In this document: positions 35,081-44,300 of the stretch, one piece after another
How positions within the stretch are numbered: the first letter of the stretch is position 1
Layout: each line of letters begins with the position of its first letter
From: Arcanobacterium pinnipediorum
Lineage (GTDB): Bacteria > Actinomycetota > Actinomycetes > Actinomycetales > Actinomycetaceae
Assembly (NCBI RefSeq): GCF_023973165.1
Contig: NZ_CP099547.1
Location: forward strand, 558,001-622,000
Direction of reading: 5' to 3'
Length of the DNA: 64,000 bases
Position numbers and translations under genes: made by a program
Notes under the pieces: model-generated
Database searches by the model: none
What the model saw: the letters and a program-made list of their open reading frames with translations, nothing else
Told to the model about the DNA's origin: nothing

Positions 35081-35410
35081 ATGGCTTCCCTTGGATCCAT
35101 GACCACCAAGATTGATCTCATCACCCCAACGACTATGCGGGACACAGCAGGGTTCACGACCAAGCGGGACGACATCCAAGCGACAGTTCGGGCACAGATC
35201 GAGGTTCGGCATGCATCGAGCGCGTGGGTGAACCGCGTCGCCTACACGACAGCCGACGTTCTCGTCCGTATCCGCACCATTCCCGGACTATCCGTGACCA
35301 CGGATATGGAGATCAGCGGCCCAGATGGCAGGTACGTGATTGACGCGGTCGAGGTGATCGGCAGGTATGTAGAGATCCTTGCTCACCAAACTACGCCTGA
35401 AGGGAGATAG
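35081..35410 (+). CDS. Head closure protein (SPP1 gp16-like)
   Basis: 109 residues from ATG 35081, two bases after the preceding stop. Beta-rich with IDLITPTTMRDTAGFTTKRD and VRAQIEVRHASSAWVN, and a final DAVEVIGRYVEILAHQ. Matches phage head-tail adaptor/closure proteins in length and position. Confidence 0.8.
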   Translation: MASLGSMTTKIDLITPTTMRDTAGFTTKRDDIQATVRAQIEVRHASSAWVNRVAYTTADVLVRIRTIPGLSVTTDMEISGPDGRYVIDAVEVIGRYVEILAHQTTPEGR

Positions 35411-35412
35411 CT

Positions 35413-35850
35413 ATGGCTAAAATGCAGATTCGCTTACCGAACGCGTTCATTGATTCCCTCGATGCTGCCAGCCGGGTGCTCGAGGCTTCTGCAGATGAAG
35501 TACTCCAAGCGGGAGCAGCAGTCGTTGAGTCGCGCATGCGAGCCAATCTCACCGGCGCGATCGGACGGGCCACCAAGCATACCTCCCGCTCAACAGGGCA
35601 GTTACTTAGTGCATTGGGAACGACCTCGGTGAAGGCGAACTCTCAAGGAGATCACAACATCAAGGTCGGGTTTGCTGAGAACCGCCGAGACGGGAGGTCG
35701 AACGCGTTGATCGCTAACGTGCTCGAACACGGCCGATCCAATCAATCCGCCCGTCCGTTCCTCGCACCCACCCGGTCACAAACCCGCAAGGGAGCGATTG
35801 AAGCCATGAAAACAGTGTTCACTGCGAAGATTGAACAGGTGGGGCCATGA
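35413..35850 (+). CDS. HK97 gp10-like tail-completion protein
   Basis: 145 residues. A central TKHTSRSTGQLLSALGTTSV and C-terminal LEHGRSNQSARPFLAPTRSQ are characteristic of the HK97 gp10 family, which joins head connector to tail. Two bases separate it from the closure gene; it overlaps the next by four. Confidence 0.88.
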   Translation: MAKMQIRLPNAFIDSLDAASRVLEASADEVLQAGAAVVESRMRANLTGAIGRATKHTSRSTGQLLSALGTTSVKANSQGDHNIKVGFAENRRDGRSNALIANVLEHGRSNQSARPFLAPTRSQTRKGAIEAMKTVFTAKIEQVGP

Positions 35851-36191
35851 CCGCATTATTGGAACGCCTCACCAACATCGCCGACAAGCTCGGGCTACCG
35901 TTCGAAGTTGGCCTGTGCGCGACCACGCCAGCACCGCAGACGTATCTGGTAGCAACCCCACTGGCAGACACGTTCGAGGTGTTTGCCGATAATCAACCCG
36001 GTCTTGAGGTCGAAGAAGTTCGCCTCGCTTTGTTCACGCGCGGGAATTACCTCGACCTGCGCAACCGCATCACACGCGCCCTGCTCGACGCAGGACTGAC
36101 GATCACCGGCCGCACCTATGTCGGCTTCGAAAACGACACCGGATTCCACCATTACGCGATAGACGTCGCAACCCACCACACCTACAGATAA
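35847..36191 (+). CDS. Tail terminator-like protein
   Basis: 114 residues between gp10-like and major tail genes, the slot of the tail terminator. Contains LADTFEVFADNQPGLEVEEV, LFTRGNYLDLRNRITRALLD and GFHHYAIDVA. Identification rests on order, size and beta-alpha pattern. Confidence 0.7.
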   Translation: MTALLERLTNIADKLGLPFEVGLCATTPAPQTYLVATPLADTFEVFADNQPGLEVEEVRLALFTRGNYLDLRNRITRALLDAGLTITGRTYVGFENDTGFHHYAIDVATHHTYR

Positions 36192-36202
36192 GGAACACAA
36201 CC

Positions 36203-36796
36203 ATGGCAACGATTGGTCTCGACAAGCTCTACTACGCGCGCATAACCGAAAACCCCGATACGGGTGAGGAAACCTACGCAAAACCCAAACCGCTGGCTAA
36301 AGCCATCAGCGCAGAACTCTCCGTCGAGGTCGCTGAAGCAATCCTGTATGCCGATGACGGCCCGTCCGAGATTGTCAAGGAGTTTAAATCCGGCACCCTG
36401 ACTTTGGGGATTGATGATCTGGGTGGTGAAGCTGCTGCCGCACTCACAGGCGCGAGCGTGGATGCGAACGGCGTGCTCATCTCTGCCTCCGAGGATGGCG
36501 GTGCTCCGGTGGCGATCGGTTTCCGCGCCGCACGCTCCAATGGGAAGTATCAGTATTTTTGGCTTTACCGGGTCAAGTTCGCCCTGCCCACCGAAACATT
36601 GGCCACCAAAGCCGACTCCATCACGTTCTCCACCCCAAGCATTGAGGGCACGATTTTGCGCCGTAACAAGCCCGATAGTAAGGGGCGGCATCCGTGGAAG
36701 GCCGAAGTCACCGAAGGTGGCCCCGGTGTGAAACCGGAGACGATCACTAATTGGTATGCACAGGTTTACGAACCTGCCGCTTCAACCGAAGACTAA
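36203..36796 (+). CDS. Major tail tube protein (phi13-type)
   Basis: 197 residues. ATIGLDKLYYARITENPDTG at the start, then VEVAEAILYADDGPSEIVKE and VAIGFRAARSNGKYQYFWLY, matching the phi13-family tube protein. Polymerises round the tape measure. ATG after AAGGA. Confidence 0.9.
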   Translation: MATIGLDKLYYARITENPDTGEETYAKPKPLAKAISAELSVEVAEAILYADDGPSEIVKEFKSGTLTLGIDDLGGEAAAALTGASVDANGVLISASEDGGAPVAIGFRAARSNGKYQYFWLYRVKFALPTETLATKADSITFSTPSIEGTILRRNKPDSKGRHPWKAEVTEGGPGVKPETITNWYAQVYEPAASTED

Positions 36797-36808
36797 GGAG
36801 CGTAAGCC

Positions 36809-37225
36809 ATGACAACCAAGAAGAACACTGATTCTGGTGTTGAACCAGAGCGCTCTGCGATCGTCTCGATCGGTGGGGAGGATTACGAGCTCGTGCTCAC
36901 GACGAAAGCCACGCGTCTGATCGCCGAGCGTTACGGCGGGCTCGAACATTTGGGTGACGCGCTCGAAACCTCGGACGATTTGGGTAAAACGTTGGCGCAA
37001 GTAATTTGGCTGATCACCTTGCTGGCTAACCAGTCAGTATTGATTCACAACTATCGCCACCCGGATAAGAAGCGCCCAGAGCTGAGCGAGGACGAGGTAG
37101 AGCTCCTTACCGTCCCTGCCGATTTGGCGGATTATCGCGGTGCGATCGCCGACGCCCTCCAGCGAGGCACACGCCGAGACATCCTGACCGAGCCAGCCCC
37201 AAAAGCACCAGCGGTGGACGCATAG
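36809..37225 (+). CDS. Tail assembly chaperone, short (gpG-like) product
   Basis: 138 residues. SIGGEDYELVLTTKATRLIA, then ERYGGLEHLGDALETSDDLG and VIWLITLLANQSVLIHNY. Helical chaperone that coats the tape measure. Near its end lies the slippery heptamer C CCA AAA (37198-37204) that allows a longer product. Confidence 0.85.
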   Translation: MTTKKNTDSGVEPERSAIVSIGGEDYELVLTTKATRLIAERYGGLEHLGDALETSDDLGKTLAQVIWLITLLANQSVLIHNYRHPDKKRPELSEDEVELLTVPADLADYRGAIADALQRGTRRDILTEPAPKAPAVDA

Positions 37226-37419
37226 TCGAAAACGACCAAGCTGTGTTCACACGGCTGACCTACATCGGCATGGCCCACCTCCACCTGTCACGGGTGGAGG
37301 TGGGCTTAACCGTGTTCGGAGAACTCCTCGACCTCGTCGACTGCTGGCGGTTAGAGACCGGCCGAGCCCAGCCGTTGCGTCAATGGTTTATCGAGGACGT
37401 CATCCCAGCTGGGATCTAG
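36809..37419 (+). CDS. Tail assembly chaperone, -1 frameshift (gpGT-like) product
   Basis: A -1 shift at C CCA AAA (37198-37204) joins frame 2 to a frame that continues through VENDQAVFTRLTYIGMAHLH and VFGELLDLVDCWRLETG to TAG at 37417-37419. The extension has no start of its own, is coding-like, and is in the position of the lambda T part. The heptamer is in the correct zero-frame phase. Frequency of shifting is unknown. Confidence 0.75.
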
Positions 37420-37802
37420 CAGTCGAACTCTCCCGTCATTCGATAATGAATAATTCTGCTCGTCGCGTCCGACACCTTCTCGCGAAACGGCAAGAACACG
37501 GCTTGATATGCGGCGGGTGCACAGGCAATAAGGACCAGAACGCCGAGCAGAACCACAATCCAGACATCCAACGAACGCGTGTCAAGTTTGTATGCAGCAA
37601 ACACTGCAGCAACCATCGAGAATGCCAACGGTGCTGCCTCTACCTTCATTGGCTTCAAATGAGCATAGCGAAGATATTGGCGTTCTTCGGCAGTCAGATC
37701 TTTCTCCGTTAAGAAATGGTCATCCTGACGCGGTTTGGGCGCATTTTCGATCTTACTGAACTTGTTCTTAACCGCTTTTTCGAAGACGTCGTAGTTACTC
37801 AT
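37416..37802 (-). CDS. Membrane protein inserted between tail chaperone and tape measure
   Basis: 128 residues from ATG 37802 (ATG 37832 adds ten). Soluble N-terminal half (about 1-60), then two membrane segments (APLAFSMVAAVFAAYKL and VWIVVLLGVLVLIACAPAAY). On the minus strand in a block where all else is plus; its stop shares CTAG with the frameshift product's stop. Candidate moron, such as a superinfection exclusion factor. No family recognised. Confidence 0.65.
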   Translation of the reverse strand: MSNYDVFEKAVKNKFSKIENAPKPRQDDHFLTEKDLTAEERQYLRYAHLKPMKVEAAPLAFSMVAAVFAAYKLDTRSLDVWIVVLLGVLVLIACAPAAYQAVFLPFREKVSDATSRIIHYRMTGEFDC

Positions 37803-37859
37803 TTCTTCACTGTCCCTCGTGTCTAGCGACATAGCTACCCAAAACTGAAAGGCAATCTG

Positions 37860-40538
37860 ATGGCTGACAGCTCGTTTGGTTTGAAGATTGGGCTTGAGGG
37901 TGAGCGTGAGTTTAAGCGAGCGATCACGGATATTAACCGTGAGATGCGGGTGCTTGGCTCGGAGATGAAGCTCGTGGCGTCTTCGTTTGATAAGAACGAC
38001 AAGTCCGCCGAAGCTCTCACCGCCCGTAACCAGGTGCTCGGTAAAGAGATCGAGGCTCAAAAGTCGAAGATTGAGACCCTGCGTGCCGCGCTCGAAAACT
38101 CTGCCTCATCGTTTGGTGAGAACGATAGCCGGACGAAGAATTGGCAGATCCAACTCAACAATGCCCAGGCTACACTCAACGACCTAGAGGGTGAGCTCAA
38201 AGCCAACAATGATGCCTTATCGGATTTCGGGGATGAGGCTGACGGTGCCGGTGATGATGCTAAGGGGGCGGCGAAGGACGCAGGGCGTCTTGAGGGCGCG
38301 GTGGATGATCTCGGTGACGAGATGGACACCACCAGCTCTAAGACCCGCATTTTCGGTGATGTCCTGAAAGCCAATCTCGCCTCAGAAGCCATCATCGCAG
38401 GCGTTAAAGGTATTGGGCATGCGATCGCCAGTATTGGGCGCGGCATGGTTGGCGCCTTGAAGGAGGGCGTGGAATATAACGCCCGCATGGAGCAATACAC
38501 CACCTCATTTACGACCATGCTGGGTGATCAGGCCAAAGCTCAGCAGCTGGTTAATGATTTGAAGGTGGAGGCGGCTAAGACTCCGTTTGGTATGGAGGGT
38601 CTTGCCTCGAACATGCAAACCCTCCTTAGCTTCGGCATGAGTCTGGAGGATGCGAAGAAACACCTGCACGAGATCGGCGACATTAGCCAGGGTGATGCGG
38701 TAAAGATGGAATCGCTGACGCTTGCCTTCGCCCAGATGAGTAGCACGGGCAAGTTGACGGGTCAGGACTTGCTGCAGATGATCAACGCCGGATTCAACCC
38801 CTTAGAGGAAATCAGCCGCAAAACGGGCAAGTCCATCGGTGAACTCAAGGAGGATATGGCCAAGGGCGCCATATCGGCTGACATGGTCGCGGACGCCTTC
38901 GCTTCTGCGACTGCTGAGGGCGGACGTTTCTACGGGGCCATGGACGCCCAGTCACAGACGTTTTCTGGGCAGCTCGCGACGATGCAGGACGGGGTCGAGA
39001 ACCTCAAGGGCCTCCTCGCAAGCGGATTGTCGGAGGCGTTGGCGGGTTCGGTGTTGCCGATGGTTAACGGCTGGATTGATGAACTCACCGCTGCTTTTGA
39101 AGAAGGTGGAACACCCGCCCTCATCGACACCCTCGGCACCGTGTTACAGGAAGCATTGGCGTTTATTGCTGAGCAGTTGCCCATGGTTGTCGAGACCGGC
39201 ATGTCAATCCTGACCGCCCTGCTCGATGGCATCATCGAAGTCCTCCCGCAGGTGGCGGAGACGGCGGTGACATTGATTATCGCGCTGGTCGAGGCAATCA
39301 TCGAAGCCCTACCGTCCTTGTTGGAGGCGGCGATTCAAATCATCGCTACCTTGGTCTCCGGAATTGGCGAAGCACTACCGGAGCTTGTTCCTGCGGCTGT
39401 GGAGATGCTTGTCGCTTTGGTGCAGATCCTGGTCGATAACCTCCCATTGCTTCTTGATGCGGCGTTGCAGCTCATCACCGGACTAGCAGAAGGCTTGATC
39501 GCAGCCATCCCCGTGATTATTGAGGCACTGCCACAGATCATCACCGGCATCATCACCTTCCTTGTCGGTGCGATCCCACAAATCATCCAAGCAGGCATTC
39601 ATCTCTTGACTGCTTTGATTGGGGCTTTACCAACAATTATTACCGCGATCGTCGCTGCCTTGCCGCAGGTTATCACCGCAATCGTGAATGGAGTTGTCGG
39701 TGCGATACCTCAACTTATCGACGCTGGTATCAGGTTGTTTACTGCTCTGATTGGTGCGCTGCCACAGATTATTACGACGATTGTGGCAGCGCTGCCGCAA
39801 ATTATTGCCAGCATTGTGTCGGCGATTGGTGGGGCGATCCCGCAACTCGTCCAAGCAGGCATCCAACTCTTGACCGCGTTGGTGCGGGCGCTGCCGCAGA
39901 TCATCTCCACGATCGTCGCAGCAATCCCACAGATCATTTCTGGGATTGTGTCGGCTGTCGGGCAGGGTGTTTCTGCAATGGCTGAAGCGGGCAAAAACCT
40001 CGTCTACGGCCTGTGGAACGGCATCCAATCCCTGGCTGGGTGGCTGTGGGATTCGGTCTCGAACTGGGCATCAGGGATTTGGGACTCGATCACCGGCTTC
40101 TTTGGCATTCACAGCCCGTCTCGGAAGATGGCGTGGGCAGGTCGGATGCTTGTCGAAGGCCTGGCAGGTTCCATCAAGACTGACGGGAATAAGGCTGTCA
40201 CCGCTGCCTCTGGTTTAGCTAAGGACACGATGGACGCGTTCGCCGACCTTGAAGACGGACTTCATGTACCGATCGACGCTGTCGCGGACCTGCAAGTACC
40301 GGCCGTTGATCTCACCCCACAACCGCTAACGTTCAGCCGCGACACGCGTGGCGGGACTGATAGTGAGCGTGTGGATGTGGCGGGGATTGTGGATGCGACC
40401 GCAAAGCGGATTCTGGGCTCTTTGGATATTTCGGTGACGTTGTCGGATGGGACGCTGGTGGGCAAACTCGCGCCAGAAATCGACAAACAGTTGGCTCGCC
40501 TAGACCGCAGGCAGACCGTGATGGCAGGAGGCTACTAA
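37860..40538 (+). CDS. Tail tape measure protein
   Basis: 892 residues. Coiled-coil N terminus (EFKRAITDINREMRVLGSEM), then the tape-measure core (MEQYTTSFTTMLGDQAKAQQ, LTGQDLLQMINAGFNPLEEI). The centre (about 430-700) is a long run of hydrophobic repeats with ALPQIITTIVAALPQIIASI and similar units. The C terminus has FFGIHSPSRKMAWAG. Its length sets the tail length. Confidence 0.95.
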   Translation: MADSSFGLKIGLEGEREFKRAITDINREMRVLGSEMKLVASSFDKNDKSAEALTARNQVLGKEIEAQKSKIETLRAALENSASSFGENDSRTKNWQIQLNNAQATLNDLEGELKANNDALSDFGDEADGAGDDAKGAAKDAGRLEGAVDDLGDEMDTTSSKTRIFGDVLKANLASEAIIAGVKGIGHAIASIGRGMVGALKEGVEYNARMEQYTTSFTTMLGDQAKAQQLVNDLKVEAAKTPFGMEGLASNMQTLLSFGMSLEDAKKHLHEIGDISQGDAVKMESLTLAFAQMSSTGKLTGQDLLQMINAGFNPLEEISRKTGKSIGELKEDMAKGAISADMVADAFASATAEGGRFYGAMDAQSQTFSGQLATMQDGVENLKGLLASGLSEALAGSVLPMVNGWIDELTAAFEEGGTPALIDTLGTVLQEALAFIAEQLPMVVETGMSILTALLDGIIEVLPQVAETAVTLIIALVEAIIEALPSLLEAAIQIIATLVSGIGEALPELVPAAVEMLVALVQILVDNLPLLLDAALQLITGLAEGLIAAIPVIIEALPQIITGIITFLVGAIPQIIQAGIHLLTALIGALPTIITAIVAALPQVITAIVNGVVGAIPQLIDAGIRLFTALIGALPQIITTIVAALPQIIASIVSAIGGAIPQLVQAGIQLLTALVRALPQIISTIVAAIPQIISGIVSAVGQGVSAMAEAGKNLVYGLWNGIQSLAGWLWDSVSNWASGIWDSITGFFGIHSPSRKMAWAGRMLVEGLAGSIKTDGNKAVTAASGLAKDTMDAFADLEDGLHVPIDAVADLQVPAVDLTPQPLTFSRDTRGGTDSERVDVAGIVDATAKRILGSLDISVTLSDGTLVGKLAPEIDKQLARLDRRQTVMAGGY

Positions 40539-40540
40539 TC

Positions 40541-41233
40541 ATGTTCGGCTTCACCCTGGGCAACCAGACCACTTCTGCTTCGCTTGGCCTGCGGCTCACA
40601 GCACCCGTCGCTATCCCTGCGTCGGTGCGGGCGGTGGATGATATTGAGGTGGCAGGTCGCGCCGGGATGCTCACGCGGTTTACGGGGTGGGAGGATAGCG
40701 AGATTGACCTTGACCTCGCCGTTCCCATTCGCGGCGGGCTGGACAGGTATCGGATAGCTGCCCACCAACTCACCCATGCCCAGACCATCTCTTTTACTGG
40801 TGAGTCGGGTGTGTATCGGAAGGTCAAGCACTGCGAAGTCAGTGAGCTGCGGCGGGAGTTGTCGGGGTGGGGGTTGTTCACCGCGCGTTTGACCTGCCAA
40901 CCCTTCGCCTACCTGGCGAGTGGGCTTGTACCGGTGACGCTGACCAGCTCTGGGACCATCACGAACCCCGGCTTGTTGGATGCTGATCCCCTCATCACTA
41001 TCAGCGGGACTGGAGCCTTGTCCTTGACGATCAACACAAGCATTTATCACGTGAACTCACCGGCCGGGCAGGTCACGCTCGACAGTGAACGTCTCGTCGC
41101 ACATGTTGGCGGGAAGGTGCAGACTGATGCGCTCACCGAAGCCTTCCCAGTCCTTCGGCCTGGACCCAATCGGATTACGCTCGGCGCTGGTATTTCGAAG
41201 ATCGTGATTGTGCCGAATTGGCGCAACCCCTAA
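40541..41233 (+). CDS. Distal tail protein (Dit)
   Basis: 230 residues, two bases after the tape measure. MLTRFTGWEDSEIDLDLAVP, YRKVKHCEVSELRRELSGWG and a C-terminal galectin-like beta region are typical of siphovirus Dit. It forms the hub between tail tube and baseplate. Confidence 0.85.
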   Translation: MFGFTLGNQTTSASLGLRLTAPVAIPASVRAVDDIEVAGRAGMLTRFTGWEDSEIDLDLAVPIRGGLDRYRIAAHQLTHAQTISFTGESGVYRKVKHCEVSELRRELSGWGLFTARLTCQPFAYLASGLVPVTLTSSGTITNPGLLDADPLITISGTGALSLTINTSIYHVNSPAGQVTLDSERLVAHVGGKVQTDALTEAFPVLRPGPNRITLGAGISKIVIVPNWRNP

Positions 41234-41310
41234 ACCACCGCTCACTACCTCTCTTTGACGGCCACCCCTTAGCCTGGGTGGTCGTTGTGTTTTGTTTGGA
41301 AGGCTCCCTT

Positions 41311-44300
41311 ATGATTACGGTTCACGACCGCACCGCCACCACATTCACCACCACCGGCCTCGGCCTACTCGACCGAGAAATCATCAACCCCATCGTGGTT
41401 GAGGAACTCGGCGGTGAATTCTCCCTGACCTTCACCTACCCAGCAGACGGCCCTGCAGCTACGCACCTAACGCTAGAGAACATTGTGGCCGCGCCGGTGC
41501 CGGGGTTGACACTCAGGCAGGGCTTCCGGATCAGCGAGGTTGTCACCACCCTTGAGGGACTGTTGGAGATCACGGCGTTTCATGTGTTCTATGATCTGGC
41601 CGCGAACCTGATCGCCGATACCTTCGTGGTGAATAAGACTGCGAAAGGTGCACTGGCGCAGATCTTGGCGGCGGCGAACACCAGCCATGGTTTCACTGCC
41701 ACATCCTCGGATACGGTGACGCACTCGTCGGCGCGGATGGTGCGCATGCCCATCGCCACAGCGCTCATGGATGCTGGAGAGGACAACACGTTCGCCTCGC
41801 GTTGGGGAGGCGAGATTGCGCGGGACAACTGGCTGATCCACCACACGCCCATGCGCGGAGCCAACCACGGGGTGGTCATCCGTGATCGGAAGAACCTCAC
41901 CGGGTTTGAGTCGGCTGTTGATTTTTCGACGGTGGTGACGCGGATTTTGCCGGTCGGATACGACGGCCTGCTCCTGCCTGAACTGTATGTTGATAGCCCA
42001 AAACTTGATGATTATGTGGTGCCGCGTATCAGGGTGATCCGCTACGGTCAGGTCAAAGCCATCACGGATAAGGACAACCCGCGTGAGGGTGAGCTCCCAC
42101 TCGACCAAGCACACGAGCAGCTGCGCCGCCTGGCTATAGCAGAATTCAGCACAAGACACATTGATGAGCCGTCGGGCTCGTATAAGGTACGGTTCGTTGA
42201 CCTCGCCACCACCCGTGAATATGCCGACCTCGCGCGGCTGGAAACCGTGGAGATTGGCGACACCGTCACCATCCGCCACACCGATCTTGGGATTGCGCTG
42301 ACGGCGCGGGTAGGTTCTTACGAATACAACCCACTATCGGGTCAATACATTTCGGTCGAACTTGGCTCCACCGCTCGGAAGTTTACGTCTGTCACCCGGC
42401 AGGTCAAGACCGCCATCAGCACGGCCGTTTCAGCGTCGGATGCGGCAGGATTCGCGTTAGCTAGCGCGGATGGGAAGAACACCAACCACTACGGCACCAC
42501 CCAACCCGAGAGGGCGCAGCTTGGTGACACATGGTTCAAGAGCAACGGTGAGATGACGGAGATCTGGATCTACAAGATCACCGATACCGGCCAGCCTGGC
42601 TGGGTCGCCCTCGCCACCGATCTGAATCATGCCCAGATCAGTGCGGAGCTGGATGCTGCCCGCAAAGAAGTGATCGACGTTAAGGCTGAGACAATCCGGG
42701 TTGATAGTGCGATGAGCATGTTGAGTGGTCGTCTCGACGAAGCCAAAACAGAGCTTTCTGAAGCCCGCAGCGACGCGCAAGCAGCACGAGATCAAGCCGT
42801 GAAGGTGAACCAGTTTGCGACCGAGATCGCCACTGTTGTCGACCAACACACGACTGACCTTCAAGTAGCGAAGAATGCGGCAGAACATGCTCAACTCACA
42901 GCTACCAAGGTCGAGGACACGGCGAAGCAGATCGACACGAAGCTCTCTGCAGCCAGTAGCGAGTTGGCATCGACCAAGCAGGCTGTGAGCAAAGCAGCGT
43001 TTGATGTGGTGAGTGCTCGTAAGCGCGCGGACGAGGCTTACACGCTCGCCTCGGGCAGGCCGACCACGGCGCAGGTGAATTCGTTGATTGCTGCCTCGGC
43101 GAATACGAAAAACACCATCACCTACTCTGATTCTACGCCATCTGGGTCAGGGAGCCGTGTTGGTGATACGTGGTGGTGGCAGGTCGGTGGTGAGCTGCGT
43201 GGTCAGTGGCAATGGGACGGAACAACCTGGGTACCACGGAAACTGCGTCACGAGATCATCGCCTCCGTCGACACCGCAACCCTGGTTGCAGGCAGTGCCC
43301 GGATGGGTAAAGCCGTCGTGGAGCGCATTGTCGGTGACGCAGCCTTCTTCGGCATATTAGCGGCGAACCGGATTGTTGTGGGTGATGCGTCGAATCTGTG
43401 GCGCGATCAAGACTTCACCGCCACCTACCCAGGGTGGAGCCGCACAGGTGAAGGTTTCCTCACTCGCACCTCGACCGGCACCTATATCGCTGACTACTTC
43501 GCGTCCACCGATATTTCGGCGCGGCCCGGTGAAAAGTATTCAGTGACGTTCGAGTGCGAACGCACTGATCCAGGCCAGAGCGTCCAGCTCGTATATCGAC
43601 GCCATTACATTCCCTACAATTCGTGGCCGAACTCAGGAGCCGCCGCCACGCTGCGAGCAAACGAAACCACCGTCGTCTCCAGTGTGATCACTGTGCCAGG
43701 GGATGTGGACGCGCTGCGTTTCGGTTTCGCCCTCGGCGCTGGGCCTTCTGGGGTGGCAGTCACAATCCGCTCCGTTCGGATTAGGCGTTTAACCCCGAGC
43801 GTGCTGATTGAGAACGGGGCGATCACCGGCGAGAAAATCGCGGCCAACGCCATCACCGCCGTCAACATTCAGGCAGGGGCAGTCACCAGCGACAAACTCA
43901 CGATCAGAGATGGGTTTATCACAAACGCCATGATCGCGAACGCTGCCATTACGGACGCCAAGATCGCCAATTTGTCGGCATCGAAGATCACCACCGGCAC
44001 GTTGAACGCCGCCCGCATCGCAGCAGGCTCTATCACGTCCGACAAGCTGACCATCGCCAATGGTTTTATCACGAACGTGATGATCGCCAACGCGGCCATC
44101 ACAGACGCGAAAATCGCTTCCTTGTCAGCAAACAAGATCACCACCGGAACACTGTCGGCTGACCGCATCGCAGCAGGCAGTATTACCTCTGACAAGCTGA
44201 CGATCAATGATGGGTTTATTACGAATGCGATGATCGCTAACGCGGCGATCACGGACGCGAAAATCGGGTCGCTCTCGGCAAGCAAGCTCACGACCGGAAC

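Noticed and set aside
39300-40000. Repeat-rich stretch considered as a CRISPR-like or tandem DNA repeat
   Set aside because: Repeats are protein-level hydrophobic units of the tape measure with irregular DNA similarity; no spacers.
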